Assembly: GCF_001665785.1 (NCBI RefSeq)
Contig: NZ_LZSO01000049.1
Span: 124,001-188,000 of the forward strand
DNA: 64,000 nt
Direction of reading: 5' to 3'
From: Mycolicibacterium peregrinum
GTDB lineage: Bacteria > Actinomycetota > Actinomycetes > Mycobacteriales > Mycobacteriaceae
Each line of letters opens with the position of its first letter. The stretch's first letter is position 1. Both the position numbers and the translations under genes were made by a program. The notes under the pieces were generated by a model, which did not search any database, was not told where the DNA came from, and saw only the letters and a list, made by a program, of their open reading frames with translations. Positions 1 to 9,099 of the stretch are shown piece after piece.

Positions 1-349
1 CACCTGTCTGCCCGACGTAAATGTCCGGGACTCGAATCCCTGGGTCATCGATCTCAGGCGCGATCCTGCTGCGATAGCGCTGGTATAGCTCCTCTTTATC
101 TGGGTCGTTGCTTAGCCGATCGTCAACGGTCATCTGTAGTGCGAATCTGGCAGCGTCTGCGAGCCGAGGTTGGAGCGGCACCGCCACATCGCTGCGAATC
201 TTGAACGGCGGGTAGGGGAATGTAGGCTGCGTGGAAGCGGAAGTTTCGGGCGGCCCGCTTTTGTCCGTCTGGCATGCTCCTGCAATGAGCACGAAGAGGC
301 TGGTTGAAATGACAACCCCCGCCCGCTTCAAGACCGTGCGTGGGATCAT
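1..349 (-). CDS. Putative lipoprotein, 3' end outside window
   Basis: Reading leftward from an ATG at 349 gives a basic N-terminus, a hydrophobic segment and a lipobox (LIAGAC), followed by a polar Pro/Ser/Thr-rich stretch. The frame is still open at base 1, so about 116 residues are visible and the C-terminus is missing. It starts 9 bases after the stop of the WXG100-like gene, so the two are probably co-transcribed. I recognise no family; the visible mature part resembles small secreted mycobacterial lipoproteins only in general composition. A lipobox implies export and attachment to the outer face of the membrane. Inference: an envelope partner of the upstream protein. Confidence 0.7.
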   Translation of the reverse strand, partial: MIPRTVLKRAGVVISTSLFVLIAGACQTDKSGPPETSASTQPTFPYPPFKIRSDVAVPLQPRLADAARFALQMTVDDRLSNDPDKEELYQRYRSRIAPEIDDPGIRVPDIYVGQTG

Positions 350-358
350 GCCGGGATT

Positions 359-2743
359 CTATTCATCGTCATCCGATTTAACGGCATCCGAGTAGCTCTG
401 CCCATAATCCATGACGTACTGAGTCAAACCGCGGCCGATCAAGTACTTCTGAAGTTCGTCGTATTCCCTGCTCCCGGTGGCCAGTTGCGCGACATCAATC
501 GGTTGGCCGTTGGGGTTCAGAACGGCGGGCAGCTGTCCAGCCCGGTGAGCTGCCTCGACGATCGCCTGTTGCGCTTGCCGTGTCGACGCTGCTTCAAGGT
601 CAGCCGGCTCGGGAATCTTTATCGCCTCATATTCGGGCTTGTCGATCCATTTCTTGATTGTGTTTTCGACGGTCTCGCCGGGATCGACCCCTGTCACGTC
701 CGCTGCGATATCGGCGTGCGGAATTTTGCCGGTGAGTTCGCCGGTGGCAACTCCGGCGATCTCGGCGCCCAGGAGTTTCGCTCGGTATACCTCATCGTTT
801 GCTTCGAGATCGGATTGAAGTACGTCGTTCTGATGGTCGACTGCTGCGAGCATCGCTTGGTCGATGCGACCCGACAAATCGCCTGCCGCACTGTTTGCGA
901 GCTGGGCGTGGAGGTTGCCTGGGTCGTTACGCAACGCTGCTTCGAGCTCGCCGATGCGTGCCGTCTCGGCGGCAGCGGCCAGGGTGACTCTGCCCTCTTC
1001 CGAGTAGCTACCAAGCTCGAGCAACCGGTCAGCGTCCGCGGCACCGAACACGGGGCGCCCGAGCGCATCAATCTTCGATTCTGCGAAGCCCTGCTGGCTG
1101 CCCGGAGCCGCCAGCGAGTCGGTATGTGCCGCGAGGAGTTGGCTCATCTCTGTCGAGATAGCGTCGTTACGTGCAAATGCATCGCGCATGGTCGAGTACA
1201 CCGGATCGTCGGGACCCGGAGCCAGCAGGTCCGGGATCTCGGTCATTGCCAGCCGTGCTCGGTCGCCGATGGGGTCACCGATGCCTCGTTGTGAATCCTC
1301 GGTGATCCAATCGAGTAGCGTCGCGGCACCAGTCCCGCCGCCAACTTTCGACCAATCCTCGCCGATGAGCGTCCTTACGGTGTGTTCTCGATCGTACCCA
1401 ATGGGCAGGTGCTCGCCCTGCCCTGACCAAATAGCGGCGGATGCGTCGTTGTTGCGCCCGGCGATATCGGCGAATGAACTCGCAGCGCCTTGATACTCCT
1501 CCCACGATGTGCCCGCCACCGGCAGTTGGTTTCCTGCGGGTTCAACCATGTCTGCTGCCTTCAAGTACAACTCTGTGCCCAGGTCGGTTCCAGGTTGGTA
1601 CCCGGGATTCGCCTCCCCAAGTAATTCGCCCAGCTGGGAGACATCAGCGAAGTGTTGCTCCAACGGCGAAACGGGATTCTGCCCGTCGATTGGCAAGGGA
1701 TCTGTTCGACGTGACTCAATCAGCTCGCGGACATCGGATGGCAATTCGTAGTAACCCCCGCGCCAAGACTCGGAGCCGTCGGGATTGTGCTCGACCACTT
1801 TCTCATTGCTGAGAACTGTCAGACCGTTTGCGAGTCTGTCGCGTTGCGATCCAGCTTGGGTGTCGCCGGCCGCTTCCTTCGACTCCAGGTGGCGGTCGAG
1901 AGCAAGCAGTCCGTCTTTGCCTGCCCTGTCGTAGAACTCGCGGTAATAGTCCAACGTATCCTTAGGAACGTTGGTGACCTCCTTACCATCGGCAAGTGCT
2001 TTGAGCTGATCTGCAGATAGCGGGCTGTGGGGAAGCTGATCCGCAACCCGATCCAGTACCTTAGGGTCTCGCTGGTCAGGCGGGAGGTCGGCTTGGGCTG
2101 CTAAAGCGTTTCCATCCCATTCTCCGCGCTCGCTTGCATTTTCCGGGAGACCCATGTCGGCTAGCGACCTCGGTTCTCGGGAGTTCTCGTTTTTCTTTTC
2201 CCCGTCGCCGGCGCCCTTCTTCTCGCCCGGCCCGAACTTCTGATTCTTACTCAAGTCGTCGTACTCGTTCTTGATGTCGGTGATGCGGAAACCGATCCTG
2301 AGCATGTCCCCGTTGGCGTTCTTTACGGTGTTGTTGACTTCGGTGATGCCTTTGTTGGCGATGGGGATCAGGCTCTGTTCGCGAGCTTGTGAGCTCAACG
2401 ATTTGGGAAGTGAGTCCACGGCGCTGTCTACCCAGGACTTCGTGGTGTCAAGTTGAGTGCGCCCGTTGGTGACGATGTTGGCTGCGTTCGTGATTTCAGC
2501 CGCCATCTTTTTATCGAGGTCTGCGAGCTTCTGGTAGACGCTGGCGTGCTCTTTGTTGGCCGCGGCGTAGGCCTCGGCGCCCTTTCCTTGCCAGCCATCA
2601 TGCTGGGCAGCCGATTCGACCATGCCCTTCATCCGGAGCAGCTGGGAGCTGCCGTCGTGCTGGGAGCCGTCGACGGGCGTGCCTACGCCGAGGGTTTCCC
2701 GCGCTTTGTTCCACGTCGAATAGAAGCCATCAAGCGCGCTCAC
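359..2743 (-). CDS. WXG100-like / TPR-repeat-region mycobacterial protein (794 aa)
   Basis: The N-terminal ~130 residues look like an ESX (type VII) helical hairpin: a W-x-G turn (GWQG) between two amphipathic alanine-rich helices. A Lys/Glu/Gly-rich linker follows (about residues 170-210), then a long, mostly helical, acidic domain of the kind annotated as 'TPR repeat region' in mycobacteria. I chose the GTG at 2743 because a GGGGGGA Shine-Dalgarno lies 7 bases upstream; a longer reading to 2776 would add 11 unlikely residues. There is no signal peptide, which fits type VII export but does not prove it. Base composition is visibly poorer in GC than the neighbours to the right. Function unknown; a secreted or surface ESX-associated protein is the best inference. 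Confidence 0.75.
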   Translation of the reverse strand: MSALDGFYSTWNKARETLGVGTPVDGSQHDGSSQLLRMKGMVESAAQHDGWQGKGAEAYAAANKEHASVYQKLADLDKKMAAEITNAANIVTNGRTQLDTTKSWVDSAVDSLPKSLSSQAREQSLIPIANKGITEVNNTVKNANGDMLRIGFRITDIKNEYDDLSKNQKFGPGEKKGAGDGEKKNENSREPRSLADMGLPENASERGEWDGNALAAQADLPPDQRDPKVLDRVADQLPHSPLSADQLKALADGKEVTNVPKDTLDYYREFYDRAGKDGLLALDRHLESKEAAGDTQAGSQRDRLANGLTVLSNEKVVEHNPDGSESWRGGYYELPSDVRELIESRRTDPLPIDGQNPVSPLEQHFADVSQLGELLGEANPGYQPGTDLGTELYLKAADMVEPAGNQLPVAGTSWEEYQGAASSFADIAGRNNDASAAIWSGQGEHLPIGYDREHTVRTLIGEDWSKVGGGTGAATLLDWITEDSQRGIGDPIGDRARLAMTEIPDLLAPGPDDPVYSTMRDAFARNDAISTEMSQLLAAHTDSLAAPGSQQGFAESKIDALGRPVFGAADADRLLELGSYSEEGRVTLAAAAETARIGELEAALRNDPGNLHAQLANSAAGDLSGRIDQAMLAAVDHQNDVLQSDLEANDEVYRAKLLGAEIAGVATGELTGKIPHADIAADVTGVDPGETVENTIKKWIDKPEYEAIKIPEPADLEAASTRQAQQAIVEAAHRAGQLPAVLNPNGQPIDVAQLATGSREYDELQKYLIGRGLTQYVMDYGQSYSDAVKSDDDE

Positions 2744-2799
2744 AAAACATCCCCCCACCAGGATCCTGACAGTCAACCCTCAGTATCTCAGCAGCTGAT

Positions 2800-4557
2800 C
2801 TACTTCGGTGCCAGGAATCCCACGGGCCCGGGGGAGATGCAGACCGATAGCGCGGCGGTGTTGGCCTGCACGGAAATGGACTGCCCGGCCCCGGGCAGTC
2901 GGACGAACACCCGGTTGAGGCCGGGCCGTACCGGTACTTTCACCTCGGGGCCTTCGGCGAGGGCCATGGTGAGGGAACCGTCGCTGTTGGCCAGGTAGTT
3001 GATCTCGGCGGTCCAATCGGCCGGCAACAGGGGCCCATCGAGCGGCATGACGACGGGTTCGTCGGGCTGGACCAGGAATCCGCACTTGGGTGCCGGGCCC
3101 TCGACAATGGTGCGTACCCAGGTCACTTTCGCGGGCAGCAGCGTCCCGGTCCGGTCGAACATCCGCAGATCGGTTGTCGCCGAGGCGAACTCGGGGCGCG
3201 GCGATGCCAGGGCGAACATGTGGCTGGCGAGGTTCTCCGGAGCGGCGACGCGTTGCAGGATCAGCGGATCGACTTCCTGGTCCAGCAGTGGGGCAGCCGA
3301 TGAGGTGGACGCCAGCGAAGCACGCGCATTGTTCAGGTAGGCGGGCACCGGGTTGTCCTGCCACACCTTCAGGAAGGTGAAGGTCGAATACAGGCTGCTC
3401 GCCACGAAAAGCACGGCGACACTGACGCATACGGCAGTGCGGGCCCGCGACGCTGAAAGCAGGCCAGCGGACGGGCGGTTAGGGGCGCAGAATCCCACCG
3501 CCGCCAGCAGTGCCAGCACCACCACGAGGTCCGGCAGATAGCGCAGCGTCTGCGCCAACTCCAATGCGGTGAACCGCGACGAGCGCATCAGATAGATGGG
3601 GATCTGGCAGGCGACGGCGTACCCCAGGGCCACGACCAACACCGGCCAGATGCGGGTCTTGCGCACCAGCACCACCGCAAGGGCGACAACAAGCACCACC
3701 CAGCCCAGCACCATCACCGAGACGGGCGGGGTGGCCCACGGTGAGGCGGGTGCCCAGCGTTGCCAGGACCACGGCCCGCCCACGAGCCCGGGCACGATGC
3801 CGTGGGTAAAGGAGCGGCTCAGCAGGTCCCACGTCATTCCGAGATCGAAGCTCCACCGCTTCTGATCGACGACGACGAGGTACACCCCGATCCACGCGAC
3901 GGTCAGGGCCAGGCACCCGACCCACAGCTGAAGGCCGCGTCGCCACACGTCGCGCAGGCCGAAGGCTCTCGTGACGTACCCCAAGAGGGCGACGACCGCG
4001 AACGCCACGAACGGGATCACCGCGGCCTTCTCGAAGAACAGCAGCCCGCCCAGAAAGACGAGCACACCAACAACCGCATGCCGCGACGCCCCGGTGCGCA
4101 CCAGCAGCACGGCCTCACCGACCACCCACGCCAGCGCCGCCTGCATCGGCAGCGTGTTCAGCCCCGCCGCCCACCAGGCGAAGCCGGGCAAGGCTAGCGG
4201 AGTGAACAACGCGAAGGTCAGCGGGATCAGCAGCACGGGCCGCCAGCCCAGGATCACCCACAGTGCCCGTAACAACGCCAGCGATGCCAGCAGCTGCATC
4301 ACGACGAGGCTCGCGGCAGCCAGCACCCAGGAGAACGGCGCGACCCGGGTCACGGCGCCCGACACCAGGAATGCCGCGGGCATGACGTGGCCGTCGTGAT
4401 CATCGAAGAGGAAGGACGGCGACAGCAGATTCTGGGTCCCGGCCCGGCCGATCAGGATCAGATCGTCCCAGTAGAAATAGCCGCCGAAGGCGAGTACCGC
4501 CCGGACCACCAGGTGCAGCGCGATCAGCGCGGCGGCGATGCGGGCGACCTTGTTCAC
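2800..4557 (-). CDS. Multi-pass membrane protein, Rv3635 family (585 aa)
   Basis: About a dozen hydrophobic segments fill residues 1-410 and a non-membrane C-terminal domain of ~170 residues follows. The first loop has acidic residues after helix 1 (YFYWDDL, then FDDHDGH), which recalls GT-C glycosyltransferases that use polyprenyl-phosphate sugars, but I cannot assign the fold with certainty. The GTG at 4557 gives an immediate transmembrane helix (VNKVARIAAAL); upstream alternatives would add a non-conserved tail. It is divergent from galE1, as Rv3635 and Rv3634c are in M. tuberculosis. Inference: a cell-wall glycan transferase or related envelope enzyme. Confidence 0.75.
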   Translation of the reverse strand: MNKVARIAAALIALHLVVRAVLAFGGYFYWDDLILIGRAGTQNLLSPSFLFDDHDGHVMPAAFLVSGAVTRVAPFSWVLAAASLVVMQLLASLALLRALWVILGWRPVLLIPLTFALFTPLALPGFAWWAAGLNTLPMQAALAWVVGEAVLLVRTGASRHAVVGVLVFLGGLLFFEKAAVIPFVAFAVVALLGYVTRAFGLRDVWRRGLQLWVGCLALTVAWIGVYLVVVDQKRWSFDLGMTWDLLSRSFTHGIVPGLVGGPWSWQRWAPASPWATPPVSVMVLGWVVLVVALAVVLVRKTRIWPVLVVALGYAVACQIPIYLMRSSRFTALELAQTLRYLPDLVVVLALLAAVGFCAPNRPSAGLLSASRARTAVCVSVAVLFVASSLYSTFTFLKVWQDNPVPAYLNNARASLASTSSAAPLLDQEVDPLILQRVAAPENLASHMFALASPRPEFASATTDLRMFDRTGTLLPAKVTWVRTIVEGPAPKCGFLVQPDEPVVMPLDGPLLPADWTAEINYLANSDGSLTMALAEGPEVKVPVRPGLNRVFVRLPGAGQSISVQANTAALSVCISPGPVGFLAPK

Positions 4558-4613
4558 TCTTGCCGACTGTACGGACCCAGCGGTGGTACATCTGCCGTCG
4601 GTATGGTGAGCCC

Positions 4614-5555
4614 GTGCGGACACTGGTGACAGGAGCGGCAGGTTTCATCGGATCGACGCTGGTCGACCGGCTGCTGGCAGACGGGCACAGCGTCGTCGGG
4701 CTCGACGACCTGAGCTCGGGGCGGGCAGAGAACCTCAGCAGCGCCGAGAACAGCAACGACTTCGAGTTCGTCAAGGCCGACATCGTCGATGCGGATCTGC
4801 TGGGCCTGCTCAAGGACACTCAGCCCGAGGTGATCTTCCACCTGGCCGCCCAGATCTCGGTGAAGCGTTCGGTGGACGATCCGCAGCTGGATTCCACGGT
4901 GAATGTGGTGGGCGTGGTCCGGTTGGCCGAGGCGGCCCGTCAGTCCGGGGTGCGCAAGGTGGTGCACACATCCTCGGGCGGCTCGGTGTACGGCACGCCT
5001 CCGTCGTATCCGACAAGCGAGGACACCCCGACGAATCCGGCCTCGCCGTATGCGGCGAGCAAGGTGGCCGGCGAGGTCTACTTCAACATGTTCCGCAATC
5101 TGTACAACCTGGACTGCTCGCACATCGCCCCGGCCAACGTCTACGGCCCGCGTCAGGACCCGCACGGTGAGGCCGGAGTGGTGGCGATCTTCGCCCAGGC
5201 CCTGCTGGCCGGGCGGCCCACCAAGATCTTCGGCGACGGCTCTGATACCCGCGATTACGTGTATGTCGACGACGTGGTCGACGCCTTCGTCAAGGCGTCC
5301 GGGCCGGACGGCGGCGGTCAACGGTTCAACGTCGGTACGGGTGTGGAGACCTCGACCCGCGAGATGCACACCGCGATCGCGCTGGCCGTCGGTGCCGCGG
5401 ACGAACCGGAGATGCACCCGCCGCGGCTCGGTGACCTGCGTCGTTCCCAGCTCGACATCAGCCGGGCCAGGGATGTGCTGGGCTGGCGGCCACAGGTGGA
5501 TCTGGCCGCGGGTATCCCCAAGACGGTCGAATACTTCCGGAGTAATTCTCGCTGA
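4614..5555 (+). CDS. galE1: NAD-dependent UDP-glucose 4-epimerase
   Basis: A short-chain dehydrogenase/epimerase of 313 residues, the length of mycobacterial GalE1 (Rv3634c). The Rossmann motif TGAAGFIGS sits at the N-terminus, and the catalytic YxxxK is in SPYAASK, preceded by the TSSGGSVYG segment. Family role: interconversion of UDP-glucose and UDP-galactose in the cytoplasm, feeding the galactan of arabinogalactan. The GTG at 4614 places the Rossmann strand at residue 2; the frame stays open upstream but would add 18 unlike residues. The gap to the divergent membrane gene is 56 bases and must hold both promoters. Confidence 0.92.
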   Translation: MRTLVTGAAGFIGSTLVDRLLADGHSVVGLDDLSSGRAENLSSAENSNDFEFVKADIVDADLLGLLKDTQPEVIFHLAAQISVKRSVDDPQLDSTVNVVGVVRLAEAARQSGVRKVVHTSSGGSVYGTPPSYPTSEDTPTNPASPYAASKVAGEVYFNMFRNLYNLDCSHIAPANVYGPRQDPHGEAGVVAIFAQALLAGRPTKIFGDGSDTRDYVYVDDVVDAFVKASGPDGGGQRFNVGTGVETSTREMHTAIALAVGAADEPEMHPPRLGDLRRSQLDISRARDVLGWRPQVDLAAGIPKTVEYFRSNSR

Positions 5556-5561
5556 AAGATT

Positions 5562-5573
5562 GTGAGTACTCAC
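5562..5573. promoter_or_regulatory. Perfect palindrome, candidate TetR-family operator
   Basis: GTGAGTACTCAC is a perfect 12-base inverted repeat, 21 bases upstream of the deacylase ATG. The second gene of that unit is a TetR-family repressor, and such repressors typically bind short palindromes in their own promoter. The sequence shows the palindrome and the context; binding is inference. Confidence 0.55.
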
Positions 5574-5594
5574 TTTCTCGTTTAGCGTTGCGCC

Positions 5595-7376
5595 ATGTCC
5601 TACGACGTCATCGTTCGCAACGGCTTGTGGTTCGACGGCACCGGCGCCCCGCCGCAGGTCCGTACGCTGGGGATTCGCGACGGGGTAGTGGTCACGGTGT
5701 CCGCCACCCCGCTCGACGAGACCGATTGCCCCGACGTGATCAACGCCGGCGGTAAATGGGTGCTGCCCGGCTTCGTCGACGTGCACACGCACTACGACGC
5801 CGAGGTGCTGCTCGATCCGGGTCTGCGGGAATCGGTGCGCCACGGGGTGACCACCGTGCTGCTCGGCATGTGCTCGCTGTCGACGGTGTACGCCGACACC
5901 GAGGACGCCGCCGACCTGTTCAGTCGCGTGGAGGCGGTTCCGCGTCAGTTCGTGCTGGGTGCCCTGGAGCAGCACAAGACCTGGTCGGGTCCGGCCGAGT
6001 ATGTGAAGGCCATCGACGAGTTGCCGCTGGGCCCGAATATCGCTTCGCTGCTGGGACATTCGGATCTGCGGGCCTCGGTGCTCGGGCTGGACCGGGCCAC
6101 CACCCGTGGCGTCACCCCGACCGATGCCGAACTGGAGACCATGGCGGCCCGCCTCGACGAGGCCCTCGAGGCGGGCATGCTCGGCCTGTCCGGGATGGAC
6201 GCGGCGATCGACAAGCTCGACGGTGACCGGTTCCGCTCCCGCGCATTGCCGTCGACGTTCGCCACCTGGCGTGAGCGTCGGCGCCTGATCAAGGTCCTGC
6301 GCAAGCGCGGACGGATGCTGCAGAGCGCGCCGAATGTGGCGAAAGTCCATGAGGCACTGAACTTCTTCCTGGAGAGCAGTGGCCAGTTCGGCCGGCGCCG
6401 GGATGTGCGGATGAGCCTGCTGGTGTCGGCCGACGCCAAGTCCTCGCCCGGCGCGGTGCGGGTGCTGGGGCCGGGCGTCCGGCTGCTCAACCGGATCCTG
6501 GGCGCCAAGGTGCGGTTCCAGCATCTGCCGGTGCCGTTCGAATTGTATTCGGACGGAATCGATCTGCCGGTGTTCGAGGAATTCGGCGCCGGAACGGCCG
6601 CGCTGCATCTCAAAGATCAGTTCGAGCGCAACAAGCTGCTCGCCGATCCCGAGTACCGCCGCCGGTTCCGCAAGTCCTTCGACCGGCGTGTGCTCGGACC
6701 GACCTTGTGGCACCGCGACTTCCACGACGCCACGATCGTCGAATGCCCCGACCAGTCGCTGATCGGCAAGAGCTTCGGCCAGATCGCCGACGAGCGCGGC
6801 ATCCACCCGCTCGACGCGTTCCTCGACGTCCTGGTCGACAACGGTGAGCGCAACGTTCGCTGGACGACCATCGTGGCCAACAACCGCCCGAAGTTCCTGG
6901 ACAAGCTGGCCAAGGAACCGTCGGTGCACATGGGTTTCTCGGATGCCGGTGCGCACCTGCGGAACATGGCGTTCTACAACTATCCGGTGAAGCTGCTCAA
7001 GCGGGTACGCGACGCCCACTTGGCGGGCAGGCCGTTCATGACCACCGAGCATGCCGTCCACCGGCTGACCGGCGAGGTGGCCGACTGGTTCGGCGTCCCG
7101 GCCGGAACTCTGCGCCAAGGTGACCGGGCCGACTTCGTGGTGATCGACCCGGCCGGCCTCAATGACACCGTGGAGGCCTATCACGAGGAGCCGGTCCCGT
7201 TCTACGGCGGGCTGAGCCGCATGGTGAACCGCAGCGACGACGCTGTCGTCGCCACCGCCGTCAACGGCGCCGTGGTGTTCCGCAACGGTCAGTTCCGGGA
7301 CGGCTACGGCGAATCGGTGAAGTCGGGCCGGTACCTGCGGGCCGGTGCCGAGCAACTGGACCGCACGCCCGTATAG
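5595..7376 (+). CDS. N-acyl-D-amino-acid deacylase-type amidohydrolase (593 aa)
   Basis: An amidohydrolase-superfamily protein. The small N-terminal beta domain (MSYDVIVRNGLWFDGTG) leads into the metal motif VDVHTHYDAE (HxH, residues ~60), and a late aspartate lies in GFSDAGAHLRN, as in D-aminoacylase-like enzymes. The C-terminal beta segment (LRQGDRADFVVIDP) is typical. Family members hydrolyse N-acyl-D-amino acids or related cyclic amides; the substrate cannot be read from the sequence. The downstream TetR gene starts 2 bases after the stop, so expression is probably controlled by that repressor at the upstream palindrome. Cytoplasmic, no signal peptide. Confidence 0.82.
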   Translation: MSYDVIVRNGLWFDGTGAPPQVRTLGIRDGVVVTVSATPLDETDCPDVINAGGKWVLPGFVDVHTHYDAEVLLDPGLRESVRHGVTTVLLGMCSLSTVYADTEDAADLFSRVEAVPRQFVLGALEQHKTWSGPAEYVKAIDELPLGPNIASLLGHSDLRASVLGLDRATTRGVTPTDAELETMAARLDEALEAGMLGLSGMDAAIDKLDGDRFRSRALPSTFATWRERRRLIKVLRKRGRMLQSAPNVAKVHEALNFFLESSGQFGRRRDVRMSLLVSADAKSSPGAVRVLGPGVRLLNRILGAKVRFQHLPVPFELYSDGIDLPVFEEFGAGTAALHLKDQFERNKLLADPEYRRRFRKSFDRRVLGPTLWHRDFHDATIVECPDQSLIGKSFGQIADERGIHPLDAFLDVLVDNGERNVRWTTIVANNRPKFLDKLAKEPSVHMGFSDAGAHLRNMAFYNYPVKLLKRVRDAHLAGRPFMTTEHAVHRLTGEVADWFGVPAGTLRQGDRADFVVIDPAGLNDTVEAYHEEPVPFYGGLSRMVNRSDDAVVATAVNGAVVFRNGQFRDGYGESVKSGRYLRAGAEQLDRTPV

Positions 7377-7378
7377 AG

Positions 7379-8005
7379 ATGGCCAGAACCCAGCAGCAGC
7401 GCCGCGAGGAGACCGTCGCACGGCTACTCGACGCCGCCATCGACACCATCATCGAGGTCGGTTACGCCAAGGCCTCGGCGGCAGTGATCGCCAAGCGGGC
7501 CAAGGTTTCCGACGGCGCGCTGTTTCGGCATTTCCCGACGATGAGCGACTTCATGGCGGCCACGGCGCGGGAGGTGGCGCGCCGGCAGGTGGAGTTGGGC
7601 AGCAAGCTGGGCGCGGAGATCGCCGCCGAGCAGCCGGCGCTGCCGGCGGCGCTGGCGATCCTGCGCGACATCGCCGGCAGTGAAACCAATACCGTGTGGC
7701 ACGAACTGCTGATGGCGGCGCGCACCGACGAGAAGCTGCGGGGCCCGCTACAGACGGTGCTGACCGAGTACATCCACAACATCTACGAAACCGCCAAGAA
7801 TGGCCCTGGCATGGAGCAGATCCCCGAGGATGTTTTCGCCGTGATGTTGACCATCGCGATCAACACGTTCGACGGCGCCGCGATGGTGCGCCGTGTGCTG
7901 CCGCTGCCGGAACTCGAGGACGCCCGGATCGCGATGTTGGCGGAATTTGCTCAGTCGTTAGCTTCCGGTCAGTTCAGCGGCGTCGCTACCGTCCCAGAAC
8001 GGTGA
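7379..8005 (+). CDS. TetR/AcrR-family transcriptional regulator (208 aa)
   Basis: The first ~55 residues form a TetR helix-turn-helix (RREETVARLLDAAIDTI, then AVIAKRAKVSDGALFRHF), followed by a divergent helical ligand domain with a 'TELLMAARTDEKLR'-like middle typical of TetR C-terminal group proteins. The ATG is 2 bases beyond the deacylase stop, so the genes form a two-gene operon. By family it should be a dimeric repressor released by a small ligand, probably a substrate or product of the deacylase; the ligand is unknown. Confidence 0.88.
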   Translation: MARTQQQRREETVARLLDAAIDTIIEVGYAKASAAVIAKRAKVSDGALFRHFPTMSDFMAATAREVARRQVELGSKLGAEIAAEQPALPAALAILRDIAGSETNTVWHELLMAARTDEKLRGPLQTVLTEYIHNIYETAKNGPGMEQIPEDVFAVMLTIAINTFDGAAMVRRVLPLPELEDARIAMLAEFAQSLASGQFSGVATVPER

Positions 8006-8024
8006 GAGCCCCGTCCATGGCTCG

Positions 8025-8375
8025 TCACTCATCTTCTGAGGTGGCCGGCACCCGCACGTTCTGCAGGGCCACGGCCCGGGCCAGCCGGGCGTAGCGCAGC
8101 TCGAGATCCTTGATGCGCAAATACGTCGACAGCGTGACGAACACGAACGCGATGATGAGCATGTACTCCATCAGGTCCGTACCGCGGTCCACGCCAAGCC
8201 AATTCGCCACCACGGTGGTGTCGTCGGGGCGCAGGATCGCGTAGATGCCGGCTGCCACGAACAACACGAAACCGACCTTCACCCACGCCTTGGACCGCGC
8301 GCTGCGCCGTGACCCCAGCAGGTACGCCAACAGCACCAGCACCGCGACGATCAGCAGTGCCTGAATCCAGTTCAC
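8025..8375 (-). CDS. DUF2304 membrane protein, Rv3632-like (116 aa)
   Basis: A small protein with three hydrophobic segments (N-terminal LLIVAVLVLLAYLLG, VGFVLFVAAGIYAIL and YMLIIAFVFVTLSTYL) and a charged C-terminus ending in SEDE. This is the DUF2304 pattern. The GTG at 8375 overlaps the stop of the glycosyltransferase in a GTGA, indicating translational coupling. In M. tuberculosis the equivalent Rv3632 stimulates the polyprenyl-phospho-GalNAc synthase PpgS (Rv3631), as I recall, so it is probably a membrane partner of the enzyme encoded just before it. Confidence 0.85.
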   Translation of the reverse strand: MNWIQALLIVAVLVLLAYLLGSRRSARSKAWVKVGFVLFVAAGIYAILRPDDTTVVANWLGVDRGTDLMEYMLIIAFVFVTLSTYLRIKDLELRYARLARAVALQNVRVPATSEDE

Positions 8376-9070
8376 CGGGACATCCTCCTGCGTAACAGCC
8401 CGTCGAAGAGGATGTTCACCCCGTTGAGCAGTGGTTGCCCCTTCGACTTCGAGTAGTCGGTGTAGAGGATCTCGACGGGTTCCTCGACTACGCGCCAACG
8501 GTTTTCGTAGGCCAGCGAGATGAACTCGCCGGCGTGGCTCATGCCGTTCATCGTGAGATTGAGTTCGTCGGCGACCAACTTGTTGAACACCCGTAGGCCG
8601 TTGTGTGCGTCGGTGAGCCCGAAGGCGCGGCTCTGCGGGCTCAGGAACGCCGCCGCGCGCAGGATGATCCGTTTCAACGGCGGGGTGTGCGTCACCGCGT
8701 GGGCGTCCGGATTGGCGAACCGGGTGCCCACCACAAGATCGGCGCCGTCGGTGTCGAGCCGGTCGATCATCCGCACCACATCCTTGACCTGGTGCTGACC
8801 GTCGGCATCGAACGTGGCGAACACCCGGGCCCCAGGCCGGCTGCGCGCGTACTCGACTCCGGTCTGGATCGCCGCGCCCTGGCCGAGGTTCACCGGATGG
8901 GGGACGACGTGCGCGCCGGCGGTCACGGCCAGGTCGGCCGTACCGTCGCGGCTCCCGTCGTCGACACACACGACGTTAGGGAAAACCGAGCGCACGTCCG
9001 AGATGACGTCGCCGATGATGCTCGCCTCGTTGAAGGCGGGGATGATGATCCAAATGTCGTGAAAGCGCAT
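8372..9070 (-). CDS. ppgS: Family 2 polyprenyl-phosphate glycosyltransferase, PpgS-like (232 aa)
   Basis: A GT-A family 2 enzyme. The N-terminal IIIPAFNEA motif, the VDDGSRDGT nucleotide loop and the DADGQH metal motif (DxD-like) are all present, in the arrangement of dolichyl-phosphate-mannose-type synthases without a C-terminal membrane domain. The M. tuberculosis counterpart Rv3631 (PpgS) makes polyprenyl-phospho-N-acetylgalactosamine, the donor for the galactosamine substituent of arabinogalactan. The following DUF2304 gene overlaps by 4 bases. The sugar specificity is inferred from synteny, not visible in the motifs. Confidence 0.85.
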   Translation of the reverse strand: MRFHDIWIIIPAFNEASIIGDVISDVRSVFPNVVCVDDGSRDGTADLAVTAGAHVVPHPVNLGQGAAIQTGVEYARSRPGARVFATFDADGQHQVKDVVRMIDRLDTDGADLVVGTRFANPDAHAVTHTPPLKRIILRAAAFLSPQSRAFGLTDAHNGLRVFNKLVADELNLTMNGMSHAGEFISLAYENRWRVVEEPVEILYTDYSKSKGQPLLNGVNILFDGLLRRRMSR

Positions 9071-9099
9071 GTCGATGGCACCAAACTACACGGAGGGCT

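Noticed and set aside
4554..7421. 955-codon open frame on the minus strand
   Set aside because: It is antisense to galE1 and the deacylase, both with clear motifs; long antisense frames are expected in high-GC codon usage and the translation is His/Arg/Gln-rich without motifs.
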